Source: a virus
DNA: 48,606 nucleotides
Virus record (IMG/VR): IMGVR_UViG_3300037191_002219
Coordinates: 1-48,606 of that record
Reading direction: 5' to 3' (one strand)
In this document: in pieces, positions 17,533 through 25,395 of the stretch
Position numbering within the stretch: the stretch's first letter is position 1
Layout of the letters: every line of letters begins with the position of its first letter
Notes under the pieces: model-generated
What the model was told of the DNA's origin: nothing
What the model saw: only the letters and a program-made list of their open reading frames with translations
Databases searched by the model: none
Translations under genes and position numbers: made by a program

Positions 17533-19983
17533 TTAAAATTTACAGGTAGAACAATCGGACTCAGCTTCAACTACATCACCACGTCCTGTTTTAGGATTAT
17601 TGTAGTACATAGTTTTAATACCCATTTTATTCCAATACAAGTAGTTCTGAGTCCTTTCGGATTTAGGTACTTGTTTGTTTGGGTATTTACTAAAATCAGT
17701 ATATGTATCAGCAGATATTGCTTGGTCTGTAAATTTTTGTACAATAGCATAAAAATTAGCTATATCTTTAAAAGATAAATCCCATACAGTTTCATAATTA
17801 TACTTATCGTAGTTAGGAGCAAAAAATTGAATATCCCCACCTTTTGAGTCTTTGTAAACTACATCATTCCTTATAGGATATACGCTGTTAGTAGAGTTAG
17901 TCATTACACTAGAGCTTTCACAAGGCATATGTGCTGCTAAAACACTAAACCTTACCCCGTACTTAAGAATATCTTTTTTTAGTAATCCCCAATCATATTT
18001 ACAAGTACTATATAACTCATCTACATTATTATTATAGGTATCTAATGGTGTCCATCCTTTATTCCACCTAGTCTTATCAAAGAACTCAAAGGTGCCACGT
18101 TCTTTGGCTAGTCTAATAGAAGCTTTAAGTAGATAGTAGTAATGACGTTCAGCAAGATTATGTACATACTCTAGGTCTTTATAAGATTTACCGTCTTTAG
18201 CAATCTTATGGGCTACATTTGTCATACCTACGCCTACAGACCTCCAAGCTTTAGCTACAGCCTCTATTTGGGGTGTAGGGTAATCCATATTACTTATTAA
18301 GTCATCAATTGCTTTAAGAGCAAAGTAGCAAGCTTCCTCGTAATCTACTTCTTCTGTATTAACAATGTCAATAGCTGCAAGGAAGCATAAAGCTACCATA
18401 CCATCGCCTTCGTCGTATTGTGGTTTATACAACTCTGTAATGTGCCCATATTCTTTTGTAGGTAACAAAATTTCTAGACAAAGGTTACTTTGACGAATAG
18501 GAATGTACTCAGGATCAAAAGGAGTATGTGAATTTGCATGATTAATATTAACTTCATAGTAACGGCCGATTTCTTGCCTAGATTCTAGAAATTGGTCTAA
18601 GACATCAAAAGCATTTACTACTTCTTTTTTTACTGCAGGGTTATTAATTATTGATTCCATTATGGCATCAAATTCATCTGAGTTTTCTTTATAGAAAGCT
18701 TTGTACAGTTCAGGAGACTGTCTTTTGCTTACTAAGGCCCATTGTTGACGTTTAGCAGCTCTTTTAAGGAACGCGCTGTTTACTGCAAGTGAGTAATCAA
18801 GTTTGTCAATTTTACGTTCGTCAGCTGTTCTAGGTAGCTTCAGTTTGAGTAGGTTTTTAATCTCTGGATCCATACAAGTAAACGTAACTGTAGCACTCCC
18901 ACCACGATTTGACTGTCTTACTTCTTTAACAGTAGCAGACAATGTTCTGTAGTGCGGTAGTTTACCTCCAGCTTTTGCATACCCGTTTCGTACATCATCT
19001 TTAGGAGAACGTACATCCATTTCAATACCAATACCAGCACTAGCCGCAGTAGCAAGGAATGCAACGTGTTTAGCTGCCTCAATACCATGTAGGCTATCTC
19101 CACCTGTAATAACAGCGCAAGATACACCAGCATTAGAAGGTGTTCTGGTAGTAGATAGCTGTGGACTAGGTAAATTAAGTTTATGTGTAGATATTAAATT
19201 GTAATACGTAATAATTTCTTTTACAGAGTAGTTTTTAAACCTAGCTATGGCAATTCCCATGTATAAGAATTGAGGGTGTTCTAATAATTGACCTTTAGTG
19301 TTTCTAATAGCATATTTATCACGAAACTGTCGTAATGTAGGGTAGCCGTAAGAAAGATCTCTGTCATGATTAATAGCATTTTTTAATTCTGTTAGTTCAG
19401 AAACAGACATATCCATATCTGCCCAATACTTATTTTCTACCATGTACGTATAGAAACCTACAAAATCCTCTTTAGAAGTAATAATCTTTTTTCTTAAATC
19501 TCCCAGTAGTAGTCTACCTGCTACTTTATTGTGAGATTCGGAGTCTTTATCTAAACAAGCTTTTATTAGTGCGTCTTGAATATCATCAGTTTTTAGCTGA
19601 TTACCTTCAAGTTTTTCCATAGCATCCATTACAATTTCTGACCACTGTACGTTAGGATTGCCTGTAACTGCCCATTCAGCCATTGAATTAATTTTATCTG
19701 CTTCAAAAGGGCCTTCTTTTCCATTACGCTTAATGACAGTTCTTTTTGCTAAACGCACTTTACTATTTAAATGTACCACTAGATCTTCGTACCCTCCAAT
19801 ATAACTATCATTAAAATATATTTGGGGCACTGTAGAGTATCCTTGTAAGACAAGGTTTTCTAATACTTGTTGGTTTTCAGGCGCAGTAATATTAAAATAT
19901 GTTACCTTTAAGCTATTTTTATTAAGTAGCTCTATGGCTTTACTGCAAAAAGGGCAATTAGGTTTGCCGTGTACTATAAACAT
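17533..19983 (-). CDS. nrdA: Ribonucleotide reductase alpha subunit fused to glutaredoxin
   Basis: The 816-aa protein begins with a glutaredoxin domain (about 1-75): C-P-F-C at 11-14 and T-V-P-Q-I-Y with G-G-Y. An ATP-cone domain follows (about 80-170, V-I-K-R-N-G-K). The catalytic barrel shows C289 in G-V-S-C and C533 in A-L-C-F as the redox pair, and thiyl C502 in S-N-L-C-L-E (the N-x-C-x-E signature). The Tyr pair region and the C-terminal shuttle cysteines C811/C814 are present. The fused glutaredoxin probably re-reduces the C-terminal cysteines, making the enzyme independent of host thioredoxin. The start has AGAGGAAC upstream. The presence of an ATP cone suggests dATP feedback, unless it is degenerate. 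Confidence 0.97.
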   Translation of the reverse strand: MFIVHGKPNCPFCSKAIELLNKNSLKVTYFNITAPENQQVLENLVLQGYSTVPQIYFNDSYIGGYEDLVVHLNSKVRLAKRTVIKRNGKEGPFEADKINSMAEWAVTGNPNVQWSEIVMDAMEKLEGNQLKTDDIQDALIKACLDKDSESHNKVAGRLLLGDLRKKIITSKEDFVGFYTYMVENKYWADMDMSVSELTELKNAINHDRDLSYGYPTLRQFRDKYAIRNTKGQLLEHPQFLYMGIAIARFKNYSVKEIITYYNLISTHKLNLPSPQLSTTRTPSNAGVSCAVITGGDSLHGIEAAKHVAFLATAASAGIGIEMDVRSPKDDVRNGYAKAGGKLPHYRTLSATVKEVRQSNRGGSATVTFTCMDPEIKNLLKLKLPRTADERKIDKLDYSLAVNSAFLKRAAKRQQWALVSKRQSPELYKAFYKENSDEFDAIMESIINNPAVKKEVVNAFDVLDQFLESRQEIGRYYEVNINHANSHTPFDPEYIPIRQSNLCLEILLPTKEYGHITELYKPQYDEGDGMVALCFLAAIDIVNTEEVDYEEACYFALKAIDDLISNMDYPTPQIEAVAKAWRSVGVGMTNVAHKIAKDGKSYKDLEYVHNLAERHYYYLLKASIRLAKERGTFEFFDKTRWNKGWTPLDTYNNNVDELYSTCKYDWGLLKKDILKYGVRFSVLAAHMPCESSSVMTNSTNSVYPIRNDVVYKDSKGGDIQFFAPNYDKYNYETVWDLSFKDIANFYAIVQKFTDQAISADTYTDFSKYPNKQVPKSERTQNYLYWNKMGIKTMYYNNPKTGRGDVVEAESDCSTCKF

Positions 19984-19992
19984 ATAGTTCCT

Positions 19993-20382
19993 CTAGATTT
20001 TTGTTATTGAGATTTCGCATCTCGGGTTGTCTTTATCTTGTTTTATTACTTCCCAAGTACTACCTGAATGGTATTTAACATTATCATTTACAACAATTTT
20101 ATTTTCTTGTAAAGAATCAAGTGTAACTTTTTCCATTAGCGCAATAACGTTTGATCCATCACATACTGAGTTTTTATAGTACAATTTGTAATGAACTTTA
20201 AATTGACTAGGTATAGTGTAGGTACCTAACTGGGTACTTATTAGATCATGAAAAAAAGTTTTCATTTTATTTTTATCTTGATAATGCGCGTTACGGTACC
20301 AATTCATACCTACTAGTACTGTTTTGTCTTTTTTTGTCTTGAAGTGTTTAGTCCAGTATATAGGAAGCTCTAGGTTTATCAT
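19993..20382 (-). CDS. RusA-like Holliday junction resolvase
   Basis: I place the start at the ATG at 20382 (AAGG five bases upstream), giving 129 aa. A longer frame with a TTG start at 20463 would run through a GC-rich structured intergenic sequence. The protein looks like the RusA fold: an N-terminal strand with basic residues, a central hydrophobic strand, then C-D-G-S-N-V-I-A-L-M-E-K followed by D-S-L and, about ten residues on, V-V-N-D. These resemble the spaced acidic residues that bind metal in RusA (D-x-D-N ... D-x-L ... D-D). It would resolve recombination or replication branches. It sits between the DNA polymerase and nrdA. Similarity is moderate. Confidence 0.65.
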   Translation of the reverse strand: MINLELPIYWTKHFKTKKDKTVLVGMNWYRNAHYQDKNKMKTFFHDLISTQLGTYTIPSQFKVHYKLYYKNSVCDGSNVIALMEKVTLDSLQENKIVVNDNVKYHSGSTWEVIKQDKDNPRCEISITKI

Positions 20383-20398
20383 AAAGGCCTTAAGTAAG

Positions 20399-20461
20399 TG
20401 TCGGTGATTAGTGAGCACCCCACCGACAAGGATCAACAGGCGGAAAACGTACCTTGCTCGC
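20399..20461 (-). ncRNA. GC-rich intergenic structure, possible pseudoknot
   Basis: In the 123-bp gap between the polymerase and the resolvase, an 8-bp perfect stem is formed by TGTCGGTG (20399-20406) and CACCGACA (20421-20428) around a 14-base loop. Loop bases GTGAGCA (20411-20417) are complementary, with one G-T pair, to TGCTCGC at 20455-20461. That would make a pseudoknot in RNA of either strand, better paired on the + strand. The stretch is clearly more GC-rich than its surroundings. It could be an RNA regulatory or processing element in the leftward transcript, or a DNA structure. Confidence 0.4.
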
Positions 20462-20505
20462 AATTTTGTTTGAACTTGATAGTATATATGTTTAAAAAAA
20501 GTTTA

Positions 20506-22317
20506 TCAATGCTTAAGCGTACTTAGCACATTTTCTATTTCCTCTATAGTAGCGTTATTAGTTATTTTAGCCATATCACTCCAGTTATATCCTATGTCGC
20601 TTTCTGCTTCATTACTTATAGTCTGGTTTTCCATAAAGTCAACTACCATAGTTTTAATAAGATTATCATTTACCCATTTTATTATTTTTGAGTCTTTAGT
20701 TATTTCAAAATATATAGAATCATATATTGTAGAAATTATCATAACGTCTTTTTCGTAGTTATTTTGGTCTATAAGTTGATGCATTTTATTAATAGAAAGT
20801 GCAGTTAGTATAGACCAAAACTGACAAGTAGCATTTGTTAAAGTCCTAATATCTTTACTGGGGTCATCTGTTTTTAAGTAAAACCCTAGACCTAGGTGTA
20901 TTTGTCCTTCTGCAATAGATGTAGGTAAAACGTAATTTTCTCTGTAGCTTGTAATTCCTGGGTATAGCACATTGTGGTAGTTATCAAATATAGCTTGTGC
21001 TTCTTCTAAAGATATTTTTAAGGTAGCTGCAATTTTAGGAGGAAATGCTCCATATGCTAAACCAAAAGTAGGACCTTTAGATAGTTGCCTAAGTGATTCC
21101 GCTAGCTTATTTCCAATATCTACTAATTTTTTAAAATTAGCAGCATCTATAGAAATATCCCCTGTAAACACCATAATATCTGCAATTTTGTCTTTAAAAT
21201 AACCAATAGCATTTAATGAATGGCCATCTAATTTTTTTAAAAATATATCACATTTGTTTTTATCTTCAGATAATGATGCTATTACTCTATCTTCTAAGGC
21301 ACTATAATCAGCAGTAAGTATTATTTTATTCTCTGGTGCAATAAAGCATTTTTTAACGTGTTTAGCAAACCTAGATCTTGTAGAAGGCATGTTTAACATA
21401 TTAGGAGAACTACTAGTATACCTACCAGTTTTAGCTCCGAGCAAGTTATAGGATCCATACAACCTACCATCAACAGTAAATTTGTAGAATGCTTCTATAA
21501 AGTTATTTTTAATGATAGCAGCAAAAGAATGGTCAATAAATGACAAAGTAAGTTTTTTTACTTCTTCATTAGAGGCTTGCTTATTTACTCTTTCTATTTG
21601 CTCTCTATTCCAGCTAGGCAGTCCTGTATCTTTAGAAACTGCCTCAGAAGGTATGGCCAGCATATCAAATAACTCTTGTTTTTGTTTAGGGGACCCGGGG
21701 TTAAATTCTGGGTACTCAACATTAGGGTTTTGTATTTGGTCTAAATACTTAGAGTTGTAGATGCTTGCTTTATCTTTAGCTAGGTTATTCATGGCAATGT
21801 CTACAATAGGCATGTTAGGAGGTAACTTATCTTTTAAGAGTAAACGTAAAAGATTATTACTTTTTGCGTACTTTTTAACTAAGTTAACAGGCCATTTACC
21901 AACCCCTGTAGGTAATTTTTCTTTAGGGCTACTCCAGCCTTGAGTTTTTGCATATTCATCCATAAAGTAGCTTCGATGGTCTATTTTAGACGCTTTAAAA
22001 GGTACTTTATAGTAATCTGCAGATCGTTTTTTACTCTCCCTTTCTTTTATATATTCTTTTATTTGAGTAGAGTTCCTAGTTTTTAGGTAATTACTAATTA
22101 AAGGATTAGTGCTTAACTCTATTTTAATTTCATCAAGCTGTTCTTGAATTACTTTTTCTAGTTCAATTACCCTATCTATGTCAATAGCTAAACCATTATC
22201 CATTATACGAACTGTGTCTTTTATTAGGTACTTTGCAGTATTTTCATAAAAGTAATCTACAGGGTATTTTGCATATTTAGGGTTAGGGGCGGGAAGCTGG
22301 TCGTGTGGACTATACAT
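20506..22317 (-). CDS. Family A DNA polymerase, polymerase domain
   Basis: The 603-aa protein has the family A polymerase core but lacks the 3'-5' exonuclease domain, which is a separate gene at 22558-23217. Motif A is D337 in T-A-D-Y-S-A-L-E-D. Motif B is R-Q-L-S-K-G-P-T-F-G-L-A-Y-G. Motif C is I-Y-D533-S-I-Y, an unusual form where H-D-E is common. The T-G-R-Y-T-S-S-S-P-N-M-L-N-M-P segment typical of family A is present. The start has the leader TAGGAAATACT before the ATG. It would replicate the phage genome with the helicase, primase and SSB nearby. With the 219-aa exonuclease protein the total (822 aa) approaches N4 gp39, a single protein of about 870 aa. Confidence 0.95.
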   Translation of the reverse strand: MYSPHDQLPAPNPKYAKYPVDYFYENTAKYLIKDTVRIMDNGLAIDIDRVIELEKVIQEQLDEIKIELSTNPLISNYLKTRNSTQIKEYIKERESKKRSADYYKVPFKASKIDHRSYFMDEYAKTQGWSSPKEKLPTGVGKWPVNLVKKYAKSNNLLRLLLKDKLPPNMPIVDIAMNNLAKDKASIYNSKYLDQIQNPNVEYPEFNPGSPKQKQELFDMLAIPSEAVSKDTGLPSWNREQIERVNKQASNEEVKKLTLSFIDHSFAAIIKNNFIEAFYKFTVDGRLYGSYNLLGAKTGRYTSSSPNMLNMPSTRSRFAKHVKKCFIAPENKIILTADYSALEDRVIASLSEDKNKCDIFLKKLDGHSLNAIGYFKDKIADIMVFTGDISIDAANFKKLVDIGNKLAESLRQLSKGPTFGLAYGAFPPKIAATLKISLEEAQAIFDNYHNVLYPGITSYRENYVLPTSIAEGQIHLGLGFYLKTDDPSKDIRTLTNATCQFWSILTALSINKMHQLIDQNNYEKDVMIISTIYDSIYFEITKDSKIIKWVNDNLIKTMVVDFMENQTISNEAESDIGYNWSDMAKITNNATIEEIENVLSTLKH

Positions 22318-22325
22318 AGTATTTC

Positions 22326-22580
22326 CTACAAAAGTATTTCAGGAGAAAGCTCAAGAGCTGCTTGATGTAAAATTTCATACTTATTTTTAAGCTCCTTGGA
22401 TTGGATTACGTAGTAATGGCTTATACGTAACGCCTCACACAAAGGGCACTCTACTCCAACGTTATAAAATATGTCAGTATGCTCGTTTTGACAGCTTTTA
22501 AGCTTAAGTGTACCTGCCTCAAGTTCTTGGGCTAGAGTCCTATAATTGCTTTCTGCGTTAATTTTTTTGGGTAAAGTCAT
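22326..22580 (-). CDS. Small CxxC-like, C-terminally tagged protein between polymerase halves
   Basis: This 84-aa protein is encoded between the exonuclease gene, which it overlaps by 23 bp, and the polymerase gene 8 bp downstream. It holds C-P-L-C preceded by other Cys and His residues (N-E-H, V-E-C), suggesting a small zinc site, then a helix. Its end, E-L-S-P-E-I-L-L, matches the S/aromatic-P-E-x-x-L ending of eight other small proteins here. The stop codon TAG is part of the next gene's ribosome site. I do not recognise the family. A role linking or tuning the two-part polymerase is suggested only by location. Confidence 0.7.
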   Translation of the reverse strand: MTLPKKINAESNYRTLAQELEAGTLKLKSCQNEHTDIFYNVGVECPLCEALRISHYYVIQSKELKNKYEILHQAALELSPEILL

Positions 22581-23217
22581 TTAAATGTTCCCACAATTTA
22601 AAAGTAGCGCAGGCATCTATAGCTGCGTACTTTATTACTGATTCATCATATTGTTGAGCTAGTGTAAAATTATCTGCAGATATACCCCAGTCTCCATAAA
22701 ATTCTCCCATAAGGTGTTTAAGCCCTGTTTTAGCTTTAAATACTTGTACATGGTTAATTAATGTTTTAGCGAGTATTTGAGTATCTTCTACTTTTTTTGC
22801 ATTACCATTGGCATAATAACATAAGAATTTACCGTCATAACAGTAGTTATGCCATATTTGAGTTTTTTCTGTGGTAGTTAAAAACCCTAGTAATACATCT
22901 GCTACTTTTTGATTGTCTATTATAAACACATACGCTTTTTTGTTACTATACGCAATACTGCAATGAGTAATTGTACAATGGTACGGATGCCCTAGGGCAG
23001 TGGCATTGGCTATAACTTGATATGCTACTCTTTCTTTTTTAGACAATTCAGTATCTAGCATTTTTACTTTAGCTTCTGCTACTTGTTCGTCTGTATAGCG
23101 TATAGCAGTTTCAAAATCTGAAGAAAAAACATCTGGCAGAGTATTTAACCACTTTTGTGCTATTTCTGGGTCACTTGTGGCCTTATACTCTACATTAATT
23201 ATACGTTGCACTTTCAT
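22558..23217 (-). CDS. DnaQ/Pol I-type 3'-5' exonuclease, detached polymerase domain
   Basis: I place the start at the ATG at 23217 (AAGG six bases upstream), giving 219 aa. All three exonuclease motifs of family A proofreading domains are present: D34-x-E36 in S-S-D-F-E-T-A, the second motif H-N-Y-C-Y-D-G-K-F, and the third Y-A-A-I-D-A-C-A-T-F near the C-terminus. It would proofread for the polymerase encoded two genes downstream. In most N4-like phages this domain is fused to the polymerase. The 3' end overlaps the next gene's start, in a different frame, at a run of seven A's. Alternative: a free-standing RNase D-like nuclease. Confidence 0.9.
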   Translation of the reverse strand: MKVQRIINVEYKATSDPEIAQKWLNTLPDVFSSDFETAIRYTDEQVAEAKVKMLDTELSKKERVAYQVIANATALGHPYHCTITHCSIAYSNKKAYVFIIDNQKVADVLLGFLTTTEKTQIWHNYCYDGKFLCYYANGNAKKVEDTQILAKTLINHVQVFKAKTGLKHLMGEFYGDWGISADNFTLAQQYDESVIKYAAIDACATFKLWEHLNDFTQKN

Positions 23218-23218
23218 G

Positions 23219-24652
23219 TTACACCTTTGGTAGGTACAAAGCATTTCTAAGGGATATAAGTGCTCTTGTACAGGCTACGTAGTAAAGATTTAGACTTTCC
23301 CTATCTTCAGGTAAAAGAACTTTGTCTGAAGTTAAAGAGAGTTCTTCTATTATCAGCTCAATAGAATTGTTCATATCAGGAGCTAATATTACTTCATCAA
23401 ACTCTAAACCTTTACTAGAATGTGCTGTTAAGAGCATAAAATCTTGTTTTTTTCCTTCGTGCCTAGAAGCTTCTGCGTAAGCTTCAAAAATCATAGATTT
23501 ACCATGTTTCATAATAAGGTTAATTGCTTGTTTTAAGGATATATCATCTTCGTATTTTAGAGTTAGATACGATAGTAAAGTTTTAGATTTTGTTTTTACG
23601 CTGTCTACGTTATCGTGCCAGTCATTAACATCATCTTGTAATTGCTTATATGCAGGATCGTAAATTTTACCTTGGTACCGCAGTCCGGCAACCATCAAAG
23701 GAACTTTAAATATTTCTTTTGCTTTTCTAACTAATCCATAAGGAGTCCTGTCTTCGTTTAATTCTATAAGTTTATTTATAAGTCCCGTATTAGTTCGAGA
23801 TATATAACCCCTAGTTGTAATAGCAGTACTAGCTGGGGTAATACCTTCAAACTTCATATCAGGGTCTAGGTAGTTATTACAAAATTTCTGTACAGAAGAT
23901 GCTATATTTTTAGGGACTCTAAAAGATTTAGATAATTTAAATGTAGTGCCTTGACCTTCTAGCCTTTTAAAACAATTAATTGTGTGGTTAAAAGAGTATA
24001 TATTTTGATAAGGGTCACCTACAGCTACTTTAATTTTAGCCGGGAGTAGTTTAAATATTTCTAAAGTTACTTCGTTTAAATCTCCTGCTTCATCTAGCAT
24101 AAGTAAATCATATTTTGGGTATACTACATTTTCTGAGGCAAGACTAATATGAAAATTTTTTAGGTAAAAATCATGGCTACAATCAATAGTACCTTGAGCC
24201 ATTAAGTTTAGGTATTTATTTGCTAAAGCGGTATTTACCCTACGGTTTTCTTTTGCATATTCTTCGTAAGATAGGTAAGAAGATAGGCAAAACTCTCTAA
24301 TATCTTCAGCAAGGAGTATTTTATCTTTGTAAGTTATTTTATCTTTTATTTCTTTAGGACCAAAAAATCCTACTTTTAACTTTTGAGGGATTACCACAGC
24401 TCTATATGCTAAAGAATGGGTAGTGCAACAATGAACAGTAGAAGGAAACTTGGTTTTAGAGTCGGTAGCTATTGCTTTATTATAAGCTAGGTACAAGCCT
24501 TTGCCTGATGTTATTGTTTCGGCTATTGCTCTAAGTAAAGTAGTTTTACCACTACCTGCTACTGAGTCAATAAGGATTAATTCAGAGTCTTTTTTTGAAT
24601 TTTGTATGTAGTCAACTACATTTTGTTGTTCTTGGGTTAAGGCTAGTGTCAT
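23219..24652 (-). CDS. SF1 DNA helicase (UvrD/F-box type)
   Basis: The 477-aa helicase shows Walker A A-G-S-G-K-T-T at 32-38, Walker B L-M-L-D-E-A-G, motif III G-D-P-Y-Q-N-I-Y-S-F-N, motif V T-A-H-S-S-K-G-L-E-F-D-E and motif VI N-L-Y-Y-V-A-C-T-R-A. N4 also encodes its replicative helicase (gp37) close to its polymerase. The start ATG overlaps the upstream stop (ATGA). Probable role: unwinding at the phage replication fork, or recombination-dependent replication. Confidence 0.92.
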   Translation of the reverse strand: MTLALTQEQQNVVDYIQNSKKDSELILIDSVAGSGKTTLLRAIAETITSGKGLYLAYNKAIATDSKTKFPSTVHCCTTHSLAYRAVVIPQKLKVGFFGPKEIKDKITYKDKILLAEDIREFCLSSYLSYEEYAKENRRVNTALANKYLNLMAQGTIDCSHDFYLKNFHISLASENVVYPKYDLLMLDEAGDLNEVTLEIFKLLPAKIKVAVGDPYQNIYSFNHTINCFKRLEGQGTTFKLSKSFRVPKNIASSVQKFCNNYLDPDMKFEGITPASTAITTRGYISRTNTGLINKLIELNEDRTPYGLVRKAKEIFKVPLMVAGLRYQGKIYDPAYKQLQDDVNDWHDNVDSVKTKSKTLLSYLTLKYEDDISLKQAINLIMKHGKSMIFEAYAEASRHEGKKQDFMLLTAHSSKGLEFDEVILAPDMNNSIELIIEELSLTSDKVLLPEDRESLNLYYVACTRALISLRNALYLPKV

Positions 24653-25335
24653 AGTAGTAGTTCCGGGGAATAGTGTAGTGCTTTTTTATATAAATAATCT
24701 TTAATTTGAGGAAGATTACTAAATTCTTTAAACATAATTTCGTTAACAGGTTTATATGTTGTTATTTTTTCATAGTAGTTTGGTAAAATTGTATAATTAT
24801 CTATGTAAGTATCTACTACAGTAAGTAAGTATTTGACGTCTTTTTTAGAGTACTTTTCGTTATATACGTTGTTAGAAAAGTACCCTTGAGCATAGTACAC
24901 TAAATGCTTTAGTACTCGATTAAAAGTTTTAAAATCTATATTAGTTATATAGATAGATGCAACAGTAGAAAAATGAGATACCTGTTTACCATTAGGTAAT
25001 ATTGCATATTTACAAACATTTAAATCAAAAGATTTAAATACTTTTTTGGGGCTACCGAATTGATCTTTAACTAGTTTAATAGTAGTAATTTGTTTTTTTA
25101 TATGTGTAGGTATATTAATATTAGAGTCGGGAGTTTCATATAAATAAATGTTAGCTGCTTTAAGGTTTAGTACTGCAGTAGTAAAGTCTGCTTTAGATGC
25201 AAAAAATACATATATACCATTAGAGTTACCTATAACAGGATTAGCATAACTTCCAGAAATAAAATAAGAGGTATCCCTTATATATGTATTTAAGTATTCA
25301 AGAAGATCTTTTGTAGGAAGAGTACGATTACACAT
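24649..25335 (-). CDS. Unknown protein with C-terminal PExxL signature, 228 aa
   Basis: I do not recognise it. It is rich in Tyr, Asn, Lys and Thr with alternating hydrophobic strands in the first half (Y-F-I-S-G-S-Y, I-Y-V-F-F-A-S) and helices in the second. It ends in A-L-H-Y-S-P-E-L-L-L, the same ending as the small protein between the polymerase halves and similar to seven others. The stop overlaps the helicase start (ATGA), so it is translationally coupled to the helicase. A strong hairpin precedes it. It is the longest tagged protein, showing that the tag is not limited to mini-proteins. Confidence 0.7.
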   Translation of the reverse strand: MCNRTLPTKDLLEYLNTYIRDTSYFISGSYANPVIGNSNGIYVFFASKADFTTAVLNLKAANIYLYETPDSNINIPTHIKKQITTIKLVKDQFGSPKKVFKSFDLNVCKYAILPNGKQVSHFSTVASIYITNIDFKTFNRVLKHLVYYAQGYFSNNVYNEKYSKKDVKYLLTVVDTYIDNYTILPNYYEKITTYKPVNEIMFKEFSNLPQIKDYLYKKALHYSPELLL

Positions 25336-25351
25336 TATTAGTACCTATTTA

Positions 25352-25387
25352 AAGTACCTTTACTTTAATTAAAAAGTAAAGGTACTT
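25352..25387 (-). terminator. Perfect 15-bp hairpin between genes
   Basis: AAGTACCTTTACTTT (25352-25366) pairs perfectly with 25373-25387 around a 6-base loop AATTAA. It lies between the phosphoesterase stop (25396) and the next leftward start (25335). In the leftward RNA no real U-tract follows, so it may be an RNase III or processing site, a 3' stabiliser or a weak attenuator rather than a classic terminator. Confidence 0.55.
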
Positions 25388-25395
25388 AGAGTTGT

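Noticed and set aside
20383-20463. TTG-start extension of the RusA-like gene
   Set aside because: It would translate the structured intergenic element, and the ATG at 20382 has a good ribosome site and a natural RusA-like N-terminus.
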